In this document: piece after piece, positions 8,243 through 17,129 of the stretch
Layout of the letters: each line of letters opens with the position of its first letter
Position numbering within the stretch: position 1 is the first letter of the stretch
Source of the DNA: Allobosea sp. Root381
Lineage (GTDB): Bacteria; Pseudomonadota; Alphaproteobacteria; Rhizobiales; Beijerinckiaceae
NCBI RefSeq assembly: GCF_001429395.1
Contig: NZ_LMJT01000013.1
Coordinates: 326-64,325, forward strand
DNA: 64,000 nucleotides
Direction of reading: 5' to 3'
Program-made: the position numbers and the translations under genes
Notes under the pieces: generated by a model
The model's database searches: none
What the model was told of the DNA's origin: nothing
What the model saw: only the letters and a program-made list of their open reading frames with translations

Positions 8243-9751
8243 ATGCATAGCACCGTTCAGCCCGAACCTACGCTGGAGCGCTTTCTCATGCATATCGGCG
8301 GCGAAAGCCGCGAGGCAGCCGGCGGTCGCTGGCTCGAAACCAACAACCCCTATACCGGTCGACCATGGGCCTTGATTCCGCGGGCAGGTGCGGAGGACGT
8401 CGACCTCGCGGTGCGGACCGCGCATGAGGCCTTCAGCACGGGACCGTGGTCGCGCATGACGCCCAGCGACCGCGGCCTGCTGATGTATCGGCTCGCGGAC
8501 CTGATCGCCGCCAACGCCGAACGATTGGCCGATCTCGAAGTGCGCGACAACGGCAAGCTGCGCGTCGAGATGCTTGGACAGATGAAATACCTGCCCCGCT
8601 GGTTCCAGTATTATGGCGGGCTCGCCGACAAGATCGAAGGCAGCGTCACGCCGGTCGATAAGGCAGACATGTTCCACTATGTCGCTTATGAGCCGCTTGG
8701 GGTGGTCGGCGCGATCACGCCATGGAACTCGCCACTGCTCCTGACAGCCTGGAAACTGGCGCCGGCGCTGGCTGCTGGGAACACAGTCGTGGTCAAGCCG
8801 TCGGAATTCGCTTCGGTATCGATGCTGGCCCTGGCCCGACTGTTCGAGGAAGCCGGCTTCCCGCCCGGCGTCGTCAATGTAGTGACGGGGCTTGGACACG
8901 AAGCCGGCGAGCCGCTGGTCGAGCATCCGCTCGTCGCGCGAGTCGCGTTCACGGGCGGCAACATTGGCGGCCGGAAAATCTATGAGGCCGCGGCAAAGCG
9001 GTTCAAGCGCGTCTCGCTCGAACTCGGCGGAAAGTCTCCCAACATCGTCTTTGCCGACGCGGATCTGGACGCCGCGGTCGACGGCGTGATCTCGGGCATC
9101 TTCGCAGCCGGCGGTCAGACCTGCATGGCCGGCTCGCGGCTGCTGCTGCAGTCCTCGATCCATGACCGCTTTCTCGATATGTTGGTCAAGCGCATGGTCG
9201 AGGCGCGTCTGGGCGACCCGAACTCCCCGGACACCGACATCGGCCCGGTCGCGACCGAACAGCAACTGGCCAAGGTTCTGGACTATATCGACATCGCTCG
9301 CCGCGATGGCGCCCGCTGCGTCCTCGGGGGAACCCGCAGCACCCGCCAGGGCTGCACAGAAGGCTGGTTCATCGAGCCGACGATCTTCGCCGATGTCACC
9401 AACGACATGCGTATCGCCCGAGAGGAGGTATTCGGCCCTCTGCTCAGCGTGCTGCGCTTCGAGACGGAGGAGGAGGCCGTGGCGCTGGCCAATGACACCC
9501 CATTCGGACTCGCCGCCGGCGTCTGGACCAGCGATCTCGGTCGCGCGATGACAATACCGAAACGGCTGACGGCCGGGACGGTCTGGATCAATGCCTATCG
9601 CGTGGTCAGCTATCTGGCTCCTTTCGGCGGCTTCAAGGAATCCGGGATCGGGCGCGAGAACGGCCAAGCCGCGATCATGGAATATCTCGAGACCAAGAGT
9701 GTCTATATCCGGACGAAGCCCGCCCGTTCCAACCCGTTCACCCTGCAGTGA
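8243..9751 (+). CDS. NAD(P)-dependent aldehyde dehydrogenase
   Basis: A 502-residue member of the aldehyde dehydrogenase superfamily, of normal length. The ATG at 8243 follows CGGAGAG by 6 bases. The NAD-binding and catalytic elements are all present: TPWNSPLL with the oxyanion Asn, KPSEFAS, FTGG, the general base Glu in LELGGKSPN, the nucleophile Cys in GGQTCMAG, and EEVFGPLL and FGGFKESGIGRE near the end. It should oxidise an aldehyde to its acid in the cytosol. The substrate is not readable. The adjacent binding protein and XRE-cupin regulator suggest one catabolic unit. Confidence 0.9.
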   Translation: MHSTVQPEPTLERFLMHIGGESREAAGGRWLETNNPYTGRPWALIPRAGAEDVDLAVRTAHEAFSTGPWSRMTPSDRGLLMYRLADLIAANAERLADLEVRDNGKLRVEMLGQMKYLPRWFQYYGGLADKIEGSVTPVDKADMFHYVAYEPLGVVGAITPWNSPLLLTAWKLAPALAAGNTVVVKPSEFASVSMLALARLFEEAGFPPGVVNVVTGLGHEAGEPLVEHPLVARVAFTGGNIGGRKIYEAAAKRFKRVSLELGGKSPNIVFADADLDAAVDGVISGIFAAGGQTCMAGSRLLLQSSIHDRFLDMLVKRMVEARLGDPNSPDTDIGPVATEQQLAKVLDYIDIARRDGARCVLGGTRSTRQGCTEGWFIEPTIFADVTNDMRIAREEVFGPLLSVLRFETEEEAVALANDTPFGLAAGVWTSDLGRAMTIPKRLTAGTVWINAYRVVSYLAPFGGFKESGIGRENGQAAIMEYLETKSVYIRTKPARSNPFTLQ

Positions 9752-9787
9752 GGTCGCTGCTCGACATCGGACGGCAAAGCCAGCCGC

Positions 9788-10468
9788 CTACGGCCGGCGC
9801 ACGATGACGCAGTAGTAGGAGCAGCGCGACCGAGTCTCATTCGCGAATCGATAAGGCGCGCGGATCTGGAAGTAGAAGCTGTCGCCGGCCTGCAGGTGAT
9901 AGGATCCGTCGTCGAGATGGACCGACAGTTGCCCCTCCTGGATGATGAGGTGCTTCTCGACGAAGCCGTCATAGGCTGGAAGCAAGCCCGAGGATGCACC
10001 TGGCGGAATGATGTGCAGGAGCAGTTCTACCCCGGTCTCGATATGGGCCGGCGACAGGAGATGGCGTTCGAAACCAGTCTCTTCATCGTAAAAACTCAGA
10101 CGCTGACCGGCGCGTCGGATCGCGACAGGCGTCGTTTCGGTCTCGGCGCCCATCAGGCCAGAGAGTGAAGTATCGAGACCCTGCGCGATCCGCGTGACCA
10201 CGGCCAGCGTTGGATTTTTCTCGCCACGCTCGACTTTGGACAACATGGCCCGGCTGACGCCCGAGCGCTCCGCCAGTGCATCCAGCGTCAAGCCGGCTGT
10301 CTTGCGCATTGTTCGAATGCGGCAGCCGAGCCTGGTGCCGAGCCCGACATCGCCATCGGAGACCTGCCCAACAATCGTGCCTTTGCGGCTTTCGCTACGC
10401 GGCCGCGGGGCTGTGCTTCCGGCCCGCGCTGTGTTTTTCCGCTGCACGAGATGAGGCTTAGTCACCAA
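9788..10468 (-). CDS. XRE-family regulator with cupin domain
   Basis: A 226-residue transcription factor, convergent with the aldehyde dehydrogenase gene. The start is TTG at 10468 or GTG three bases later, both ahead of a basic leader. Residues about 45-105 form an XRE helix-turn-helix (GLTLDALAERSGVSRAMLSKVERGE). Residues about 150-225 form a small cupin beta-barrel (HLIIQEGQLSVHLDDGSYHL, AGDSFYFQ) that normally binds a small ligand or metal. This HTH-cupin arrangement (PuuR/SutR-like) usually represses amine, aldehyde or amino acid catabolic genes next to it. It is the likely controller of the binding-protein/dehydrogenase pair and closes the module before repeat C. Confidence 0.85.
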   Translation of the reverse strand: MVTKPHLVQRKNTARAGSTAPRPRSESRKGTIVGQVSDGDVGLGTRLGCRIRTMRKTAGLTLDALAERSGVSRAMLSKVERGEKNPTLAVVTRIAQGLDTSLSGLMGAETETTPVAIRRAGQRLSFYDEETGFERHLLSPAHIETGVELLLHIIPPGASSGLLPAYDGFVEKHLIIQEGQLSVHLDDGSYHLQAGDSFYFQIRAPYRFANETRSRCSYYCVIVRRP

Positions 10469-10558
10469 TCAAACTCGCAACCGTGCGTGCCGATGGAGCA
10501 GCACCTGCATCTACCGACAAGCCGCTAGTCCATTCTCACCATGACTCAGAATTTGAAC

Positions 10559-10660
10559 GATCATCGCCGCTTCGGCAATGCGGGATTTTGCAAGGGGGCG
10601 AAGGGCCAAGGTGACAAAGGACACACGTTCGAAGCGTGTCGGGCGCGCCGCGGTTGTGGC
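10559..10660 (+). repeat. Island repeat C (attachment-like)
   Basis: Third copy of the block, starting GATCATCGCCGCTTCGGC. It includes the tRNA-Arg 3' half with a fully paired T-stem (ACACG-TTCGAAG-CGTGT), then CGGGCGCGCC and CGGTTGTGGCGG. Only isolated positions differ from copy D, so C and D look like the youngest pair. They flank the 22-kb module that carries the integrase. Confidence 0.88.
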
Positions 10661-10666
10661 GGCTGT

Positions 10667-12760
10667 TCACCCTCTTCGCAGGTCATCCAGAAACTCGGAT
10701 GCGGGCTCGACGCCGGTCAAAAGTAGATGATCCCGGGCGCGGGTGCAGGCAACGTAGAGCAGGTGCCGTTCGGTGTTGTAGACCTCCTCGAGATCGGCAT
10801 CGTCGGCGACGCTTTCGATCCGCTCCTGCAGGGGGATGACCTCGTCGTCGCACGCCATAACGACCACGGACCGGAATTCCAGCCCCTTAGCGAAATGCAT
10901 AGTCGTGATCGCGATAGAGCCGTCCTGGACCTCGACCTTGTCGTTCAGCTCCACGGAGGAGGAACCGGCTAGCTTAACTGCCGCCCTTGCTCGCTTGATC
11001 TCGTCCTCCGACCTGACCACGACGCCGATTTCGTGGGGCTTGCAGCCGTCGGCAAGGCGCTTCGAGATCCAGGCCGAGACCACCCTGGCCTCATCCTCCC
11101 GATCGCCGGAGATCACCACGTCAGGAGGCGGTCCGTCGAACATCGACACCGTGCCGCGGCGGCCTTCCGTATTGCCATCGACGTCCGAGATCGTGCCGGG
11201 CAGGAGCCTGTCCGCCTGCGAGCGGATCTGATGCGAGGTGCGGTAGTTGATCCGCAGTGTGAACGACCGCCCGCGCACGTCTAGACCAAGGGCCTTCCAT
11301 GAGAATGGCTGCTGGAAGATCCGCTGACCCAGGTCCCCGGCGAAGAACAGGCCATCCGGTCGCTGCCCCGTCAGGGCTGCCAGGAAGCGCGCCTCGGCGA
11401 CACCCAGGTCCTGTGCCTCGTCGACGACCGCGTGATCGAAGGGGCGGGCCTTGCCGTTCGCCAGGTGCTCCGTGAGCCGGCCGAAGATGTCTGCCCAGGT
11501 GACGAGCTTACGCTCGGCCATGGCCACACGCGCCCGCTCGAAGATGGTCCAGAGCGCCTCGCGCTGCGTGCCGCCGATGCGGGTTTTGCGCCCCAGCCGC
11601 GAGACGTCGCGATAGGCCTCCCAGCTCTTCAGCTGCCAGGCATCAACGACGTCGCTCCATTCGCCGAACAGGAAATGCGCCGAGAACTTCTGCTCTGGGA
11701 CATCGGCGGCCGCCTTGGTCAGGAGGCTGCGGACGACCGATGCCGAGGCGATCTGCGGCTGACCGAACCATTCGGAGTAAAGCTCATAGCCGAGCGCCGT
11801 GAGAGCTTTCACGGCGAAGCGCGCTCGAAGAGTATCGTCTGAAGGCACCAGGTTCGCCAGCTTGGCCCGCAATGCGTTAGCGAGCGGCTTCGAGAACGTC
11901 GTCAGCAGCACGCGGCTTTCTGGGTGGGCGCGCGCCAGATGAACGGCCCTGTGCAGCGCCACGATCGTCTTGCCGGTTCCGGCCGAGCCGGACACGCGTG
12001 TGGGACCGGTGAAGACACGCTCGACCAGTGCGGCCTGTGCCGGATGCAGGAACACCGCCCATTTGTCCCAGGGGTAGTCGAGAGCCTGCCGCAGCTCTTC
12101 GGCATTAGTGAGCACACGGAAGCGGCGCTGGGCGTCTGGGTGCGCGAAGGGATCGGCTTCTGCCGGAACTGGCTGGGGCGGCTCGGGGCTCTCGCCGACC
12201 GCGAGCTTCAGAAGCGCCTCCTGCGCCTCCTGCGGCAAGTGCTTGATGATGTCGAAGAGTGTGTCTTCGGTGGCCCGGCGAACGTCGTCGACCCATTCCT
12301 CCGGCACACCAAATGCCATCAGTTCGTATTTGCGCAGATTGTCGAAGAGAGCGACTGCCTTCGCAGACGGCGGCGCGACTTCCGGCTGCACACAGGCTTC
12401 CGCTGGACGAGCGGCCCGGATTTCCTCGACCCGCTCGCGGATCTCGACCAACTGCATCGCGCCGGTCGTCGGGTGACGTTCGATCTTGCGGCGTTCGGCC
12501 CATGTATAGGCCGCGTCGTGGTGGTCCACATAGCAGAGCAGGGTCCCGCTCTGCGCGCGATGCACGATAATGCGGAGGTCCGCGTTGACCCGTAACGACC
12601 AGAAATTCGGATCCTTGGCGCGGTCCAGCTTGTGAAAGGACAGGCCGGGCGCGGCCGAGTTCATCTGCAGGTCGAAAGCTGTTGTCTTGACGGCCTTCTG
12701 CTCCTGTGCGGTCAGTCGCCCCAAGCTATCCGTGAACGTGTCGGCGATGCGGAATTCCAT
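10667..12760 (-). CDS. UvrD/Rep-type helicase with RelE/ParE-like N-terminal domain
   Basis: A 697-residue protein. Residues 1-95 look like a RelE/ParE-superfamily fold (SFHKLDRAKDPNFWSLRV, LRIIVHR, CYVDHHDAAYTWAERRK). After a linker, residues 225-690 form a superfamily 1 helicase with Walker A VSGSAGTGKT (257-265), DEAQD (447-451), and late motifs ITTMHFAKGLEFRSVV and YVACTRARDHLLLTG. It is the last gene of the minus-strand restriction-modification operon, 7 bases after the zinc-protein gene. It probably works on DNA in the same defence function. Whether the RelE-like part is a nuclease or only a docking module is not known. Its end lies 7 bases inside the island from repeat C. Confidence 0.8.
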   Translation of the reverse strand: MEFRIADTFTDSLGRLTAQEQKAVKTTAFDLQMNSAAPGLSFHKLDRAKDPNFWSLRVNADLRIIVHRAQSGTLLCYVDHHDAAYTWAERRKIERHPTTGAMQLVEIRERVEEIRAARPAEACVQPEVAPPSAKAVALFDNLRKYELMAFGVPEEWVDDVRRATEDTLFDIIKHLPQEAQEALLKLAVGESPEPPQPVPAEADPFAHPDAQRRFRVLTNAEELRQALDYPWDKWAVFLHPAQAALVERVFTGPTRVSGSAGTGKTIVALHRAVHLARAHPESRVLLTTFSKPLANALRAKLANLVPSDDTLRARFAVKALTALGYELYSEWFGQPQIASASVVRSLLTKAAADVPEQKFSAHFLFGEWSDVVDAWQLKSWEAYRDVSRLGRKTRIGGTQREALWTIFERARVAMAERKLVTWADIFGRLTEHLANGKARPFDHAVVDEAQDLGVAEARFLAALTGQRPDGLFFAGDLGQRIFQQPFSWKALGLDVRGRSFTLRINYRTSHQIRSQADRLLPGTISDVDGNTEGRRGTVSMFDGPPPDVVISGDREDEARVVSAWISKRLADGCKPHEIGVVVRSEDEIKRARAAVKLAGSSSVELNDKVEVQDGSIAITTMHFAKGLEFRSVVVMACDDEVIPLQERIESVADDADLEEVYNTERHLLYVACTRARDHLLLTGVEPASEFLDDLRRG

Positions 12761-12767
12761 CAGCTAA

Positions 12768-13415
12768 TCACCTCAGCCATCTAACCGGGATTATCGTTCT
12801 CTCGAGTGTTTCACCATCTGGAAGCGAAACTTGGTCGCCCTTGTAAGCAATGATCGATTTTTGAGTCAGAAATGGCGATGTTCCTTCATAGCGGAATCGC
12901 CCCAGCGGTCGGTCTTCCTCGAGAAAACTGACATTAACGTCTGACTTGTTGTCGAATAGCCCAACCTTCACGACCACGCACAACATCCACCCGTCGCTGT
13001 AGAGCGTTCTATTAAAAACAATACTCTCATGATGAGCGGTTCGGAGCAGCCCCTCAGACGTTTGTTGATCTCTCAGGTCATCGGGGAATATGGCTGTGCC
13101 TCGCGTGACAGTTCGTGATTGACTGTTGTCGGTGCAAGGATGCTTCGGCCAGGGCCACCCTAGGTCGTCAAAATAAACCCTCGATCCATGGGCGTTTTGA
13201 TAATAGTAAACCCTATCACCACAGATCGGGCAAATTGCGTTCGGATTAACAAAGCAGGCAACACTGCGAGTTTTTGAAACGTGGTATCCAGCCAATGGCA
13301 CCGCGTTGTTGACACGATGGCCGGGCATAGACTGAAACGATCTCGAGTAGGCGCCAGACCGCGTCCGGTAGCACCAGCCACAACTGCACCATGGGTAGTG
13401 ATTATGGCCAGGCAC
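12768..13415 (-). CDS. Putative zinc-binding protein of unknown function
   Basis: A 215-residue protein. It opens with MPGHNHYPWCSCGWC, rich in Cys and His, and has a second cluster AICPICGDRVYYY (CxxC). These could hold one or two zinc ions. The C-terminal half is predicted beta-rich, without a recognised motif. It sits 4 bases after mod and 7 bases before the helicase gene, so it is cotranscribed. Its base composition is clearly richer in A+T than its neighbours, a sign of recent transfer. I do not recognise a named family. The position suggests an accessory defence protein. Confidence 0.6.
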   Translation of the reverse strand: MPGHNHYPWCSCGWCYRTRSGAYSRSFQSMPGHRVNNAVPLAGYHVSKTRSVACFVNPNAICPICGDRVYYYQNAHGSRVYFDDLGWPWPKHPCTDNSQSRTVTRGTAIFPDDLRDQQTSEGLLRTAHHESIVFNRTLYSDGWMLCVVVKVGLFDNKSDVNVSFLEEDRPLGRFRYEGTSPFLTQKSIIAYKGDQVSLPDGETLERTIIPVRWLR

Positions 13416-13419
13416 CGAG

Positions 13420-16218
13420 CTAAATCACCGCAAACACCTTCATCACCTCGTCCCCGAGGTGATTGATGACCTTGACCGCGATGCGCCCGCTCTTCGGCTT
13501 CGGGAAGGGGCGCGAGATATCGGAGTTCAGGCTCTCCCAGGCCTCCTGGTCGATCTCGGCCTTCAGCGTCGTCTTGAGCGCCTTGTAGGGGTCGTTGGCG
13601 CCGAGGAAGTAGGCGTGGCGGACGAAGAAGCTCTCCTCGTTGTAGTCGGTGTCGAGCATCCAGAGCGCGATGCCGTCCGTGCCCTCGGAGATCACCTCGC
13701 CGGTCTGCGGCTTGAAGACGTCGACGCCGAAGACCTTGACTTGCTTCATGCCATCGGCCGCATCCAGAATCTTGATGTCGGGCTCGCCGAAGATCACGAA
13801 GAGGTTGCCGGCGCCCGTCGCTTTCAGATCTCCGCCCATGTGCAGGTCGGGGTTCATGCGAGCCTTCAGCACAGGCACGCGGCCCAGCTTGTCGAACTCG
13901 GCCGAATGGGCGTCGTAGTTGAAGGCGCAGGCGATCAGAACGTCGAAGCCGGCATCGCCCGCCTCGCGTGCGGCTGCGACGAGATCAGGCCGCGAAACCG
14001 TCCCGAATTCCGGACCGATGAAGATGCCGGCGCGCTTCCGCTTGTCGCCCTCGACGTAGGTGCCTTCGGCGCAGATGAACTCGCCCGGCCAGCCGACAAG
14101 GCTGGTGAAGCTGATGCGGTCCTCCTTGTGCGCCTGCTGCACGCCGGCGGTCTTGAGATTCTCGATGATCATATGCGCGAAGTCGTGCAAGCTCTGGTCG
14201 CGCTCGACAGCCTTGCGCTTGCCGTCGGCAGCTTCAAGCACGTCAATCAACTCGTCGTCCCAGTCGACGGCGAGTGTGCGGTGTGGCGAAAGGCTTTCGA
14301 CAGTAAAGGGGCCCGCGACGCGCACCTTGGTGTTGTCGGTGTAGGGCTTGTCGTAGAGATACTCGAACTCCGCCTTGGCGGCGATCGATGCGTCGATTTC
14401 CTTTTGCCGTGCAATGCGCGCCTCCCACCATTGCGCATGGGTGTCCACCACGTCTTGAGGCCAGCCGGAAGCTGCCTCTCGCGGGATCTCCCATTCCTCC
14501 CAACTCGCGCCGAGTGCCGCGGTCAAAGCTGCTCGCAACGGTTCGAGGGTCGCCTGCCACTTCTCCCAGATCACGTCGATCTCAGCGTTGTTGGAAATGT
14601 CCTTCAGCATAATGTGCGGCACGCGTTCATAGACGAACCCATGACGGACATCGCTGAGTGTGCTTGAGAGCCTTGGAGGGACGCTGGAAATCTCTCCCTC
14701 CTTCCGTTGGCCTTCCTTACTGTCAGCGAGAACATAATATGGATAGCGCGCACCCATGAGGCGCGAACGTGCAAGGGCAACGGCGACGCGGCTAGTATCA
14801 ATCGTTATCCAGCGCCGGCCCCACTGCTCAGCGACATATGCCGTTGTTCCAGATCCGCAGGTCGGGTCAAGGACAAGATCGCCTGGATCAGTGCTCATTA
14901 AAACGCAACGCTGCACTAACAGTGTCGACGATTGGACAACGTATGACTTATCTTCCCGTCGGCTTGAAAATTTTACGTCGGACCAAATGTTATTTATTGG
15001 AGAGGCCGAATAATCTCGAAAATAACGCACATATCTAAGCGCCGACCCTCGCGTTTCGATCCGATCAGCTTTAATTAGCCGTGAAAATCCGATTTCGCCA
15101 GTTTTCCAGAAGCCGTTGCCAGGAGTATATGACCTACCTCGGAACGGAACCGGAAAAGACCCGGGTGGCCTGTTCGATGTTGTGTTGTCCTTAGAGAAAA
15201 TCTTGAATTTCTTCTCAATCTCAGACCACTCCGAAGCCGTAATTGAGCGCGGTATCTGATGTCGGCACAGCATCTCGTCTTGATATGACGCATACTCGCC
15301 CATCATGCTGTCCGTCGGCTCTTTTGCAGACAACGCACGACGGAACTTTGCACGAGAAATATCTCGGCAGAAAAAAATTACGTAGTCTGTGCTGCTCGAT
15401 AGCAAGTCTGTCGTCTGCGCACTGGTTTTTTCAACGGTTATTAGTGCAACGAAATTTCGTTCTCCAAATACCTCATCCATCAGTGCCCGCACTCGATGCA
15501 CATTCTCGTCGCCGATCTGGACGAAGATGCTGCCACTCTCATGCAGCAGGTCGCGTGCGACCGTGAGACGGTCGCGCAAGTAGGTCAGATAGGAGTGAAT
15601 GCCATCCTTCCAGGTGTCGCGGAAGGCACGCACCTGCTCGGGCTCGCGGGTGAGATGATCCTTGGCGCCGTCCTTCACGTCGCGTGACGTGGTGCTCCAC
15701 TGAAAGTTCGAGTTGAACCTGATACCGTAAGGCGGGTCGAAATAGATGCATTGCACCTTGCCGCGCAGTCCCTCACGCTCTGCCAGACTCGCCATCACCG
15801 AGAGGCTGTCGCCCGAGATCATGCGGTTCGACCAGTGCTGGTCGTGGCTGTAGAACTCGGTCGCAGCCTCCTTGTCCTTCAGCCCGTTGAAGTCGGCGAA
15901 AAGATCCGGCGCCAAGGGCTCGGCCTCTTCGCGGCGCGCTTGCGACTCCCGCTTCAGCTCGTCGATGATCGCCTTGGGATGCACCTTTTCCTGGATGTAT
16001 AGCGGCGGCGCCTGGACGATGAGGGCGGACCAGTCCTGCTCGTCCTTGCCGCGCCAGACCAGCTGCGGATCGAGATCGCGGTTGCGACGCTCATAGGCGA
16101 GCTGAACCGGCGCCTTCTCATCGGCGCGCATCACGCTTTCATATTCGGCCGTCGGGATGTTCCGACGCGTCGCGCTGTCATGCTTGAGCGCTTCGACCGT
16201 GAGCGGGTTCTTAGCCAT
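13420..16218 (-). CDS. mod: Type III restriction-modification DNA methyltransferase (Mod)
   Basis: A 932-residue N6-adenine methyltransferase. The ATG at 16218 was chosen because it overlaps the previous stop (TGATG) and begins MAKNPLTVEALKHD, a usual Mod start; the open frame continues upstream without support. Catalytic motif IV is DPPY at 161-164. The SAM motif I (LDPTCGSGTT) comes later, at 450-459, which is the beta-class order of type III and similar enzymes. Residues about 260-430 between them are the target-recognition region. That stretch (about 14930-15440) is visibly more A+T-rich than the rest of the gene. The C-terminal 400 residues are an extra domain seen in long Mod proteins. 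The gene appears intact although res is not. Confidence 0.9.
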   Translation of the reverse strand: MAKNPLTVEALKHDSATRRNIPTAEYESVMRADEKAPVQLAYERRNRDLDPQLVWRGKDEQDWSALIVQAPPLYIQEKVHPKAIIDELKRESQARREEAEPLAPDLFADFNGLKDKEAATEFYSHDQHWSNRMISGDSLSVMASLAEREGLRGKVQCIYFDPPYGIRFNSNFQWSTTSRDVKDGAKDHLTREPEQVRAFRDTWKDGIHSYLTYLRDRLTVARDLLHESGSIFVQIGDENVHRVRALMDEVFGERNFVALITVEKTSAQTTDLLSSSTDYVIFFCRDISRAKFRRALSAKEPTDSMMGEYASYQDEMLCRHQIPRSITASEWSEIEKKFKIFSKDNTTSNRPPGSFPVPFRGRSYTPGNGFWKTGEIGFSRLIKADRIETRGSALRYVRYFRDYSASPINNIWSDVKFSSRREDKSYVVQSSTLLVQRCVLMSTDPGDLVLDPTCGSGTTAYVAEQWGRRWITIDTSRVAVALARSRLMGARYPYYVLADSKEGQRKEGEISSVPPRLSSTLSDVRHGFVYERVPHIMLKDISNNAEIDVIWEKWQATLEPLRAALTAALGASWEEWEIPREAASGWPQDVVDTHAQWWEARIARQKEIDASIAAKAEFEYLYDKPYTDNTKVRVAGPFTVESLSPHRTLAVDWDDELIDVLEAADGKRKAVERDQSLHDFAHMIIENLKTAGVQQAHKEDRISFTSLVGWPGEFICAEGTYVEGDKRKRAGIFIGPEFGTVSRPDLVAAAREAGDAGFDVLIACAFNYDAHSAEFDKLGRVPVLKARMNPDLHMGGDLKATGAGNLFVIFGEPDIKILDAADGMKQVKVFGVDVFKPQTGEVISEGTDGIALWMLDTDYNEESFFVRHAYFLGANDPYKALKTTLKAEIDQEAWESLNSDISRPFPKPKSGRIAVKVINHLGDEVMKVFAVI

Positions 16219-17129
16219 CAGATTGAACTCTCTTCGACGGTCGCCAATGTCTGCCTGAGGGCGTTCACGGTCGCATGGGTCCGCTGGTGCAGCCAGTCTA
16301 TGGCCTGTGGCCAGGTCGCGGGATCGACCACCGAGCTGCCCTGCTGAACCAGAAGCCATTCCTTCTCGCGGGCGCTGGTGAAGGGGACGCCGAGCATGGC
16401 TTCGAGTTGCGCCCGGTGGTTGGCGAGCTGTTCGGCTATGGCCGCAATCGGCACCGAGGACTGGCCGCGCACATATACACCGCAGGTTTTGGCGATCCAG
16501 GTCCCGACGAGGATGCCTCCAGCAACTGGCAGCCACTGGTTGTTCACGTTCCAGGCCTTGACGCCGAGCTTCGTATCCTCGGGATAGCGCTCCAGATAGC
16601 CGGTCCAGAAGTCGCGCAGCCGGCTGTCACTCTTGGCCAGGGCCTCCGTCTTGCGGGCCTTGATCTCACGTTCAAATGCGTTGGGCTGGACAACGATGTC
16701 GAAGATCGGCGCAGCCGGGCTGTCGCCGATGCGAACGACGCGGAGTTCAATGGCGAAAAAGCGGAATTCCGGCGGGGTGTGGTCGTTGAGCCAGCGCATG
16801 GCCGAGACGTGCTCCGCCTGGAACCGGGTGCTGACCCAGATGATGGTCTTCGCCTCTAGCCCGGCGAGATAAGTCATGATCTGGCCGAGATGGGTATGGT
16901 CGCTCTTGGCCAGCTGGTTCTCGATCAGCACCGTCTCGCCATACTGGTTGCGCGCGACGATGTCCGCCGAGAACGGCCCCACCGCGGTTTCCGCGCTGAG
17001 AAGCTCAAGCTCGTCGCCTATGGCTTCCCCAAGATGATCGAGCTGGCTCGCCAGCCAGGGCGTGAATTTCAGCGCCTCGTGCGGCCAGACCGCGCGCGGT
17101 TCGATGGCAATCAGCTTGCCGATTTCCAT
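16218..17129 (-). CDS. DUF4268 domain protein (restriction-modification accessory)
   Basis: A 303-residue protein starting MEIGKLIAIE at 17129, overlapping the res stop as TGATG and itself overlapping mod in the same way. Residues 60-100 (FSADIVARNQYGETVLIENQLAKSD) carry the D...ExQ pattern of PD-(D/E)XK nuclease-like folds. The C-terminal third (KLGVKAWNVNNQW... then the SSVPIAAIAEQL region) matches the DUF4268 domain. Proteins of this type are repeatedly found inside type III and type I restriction operons. It is probably a nuclease or specificity accessory. The catalytic Lys is replaced by Gln (ENQ), as in some active members of the fold. Confidence 0.75.
   Translation of the reverse strand: MEIGKLIAIEPRAVWPHEALKFTPWLASQLDHLGEAIGDELELLSAETAVGPFSADIVARNQYGETVLIENQLAKSDHTHLGQIMTYLAGLEAKTIIWVSTRFQAEHVSAMRWLNDHTPPEFRFFAIELRVVRIGDSPAAPIFDIVVQPNAFEREIKARKTEALAKSDSRLRDFWTGYLERYPEDTKLGVKAWNVNNQWLPVAGGILVGTWIAKTCGVYVRGQSSVPIAAIAEQLANHRAQLEAMLGVPFTSAREKEWLLVQQGSSVVDPATWPQAIDWLHQRTHATVNALRQTLATVEESSI

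Noticed and set aside
8060..9667. 535-codon frame antisense to the aldehyde dehydrogenase
   Set aside because: Shadow of a high-GC gene; the plus-strand protein has every family motif.
13459..14667. 402-codon frame on the plus strand within mod
   Set aside because: Antisense to conserved mod sequence; rich in Leu, Val, Asp and Arg, as expected for a shadow frame.
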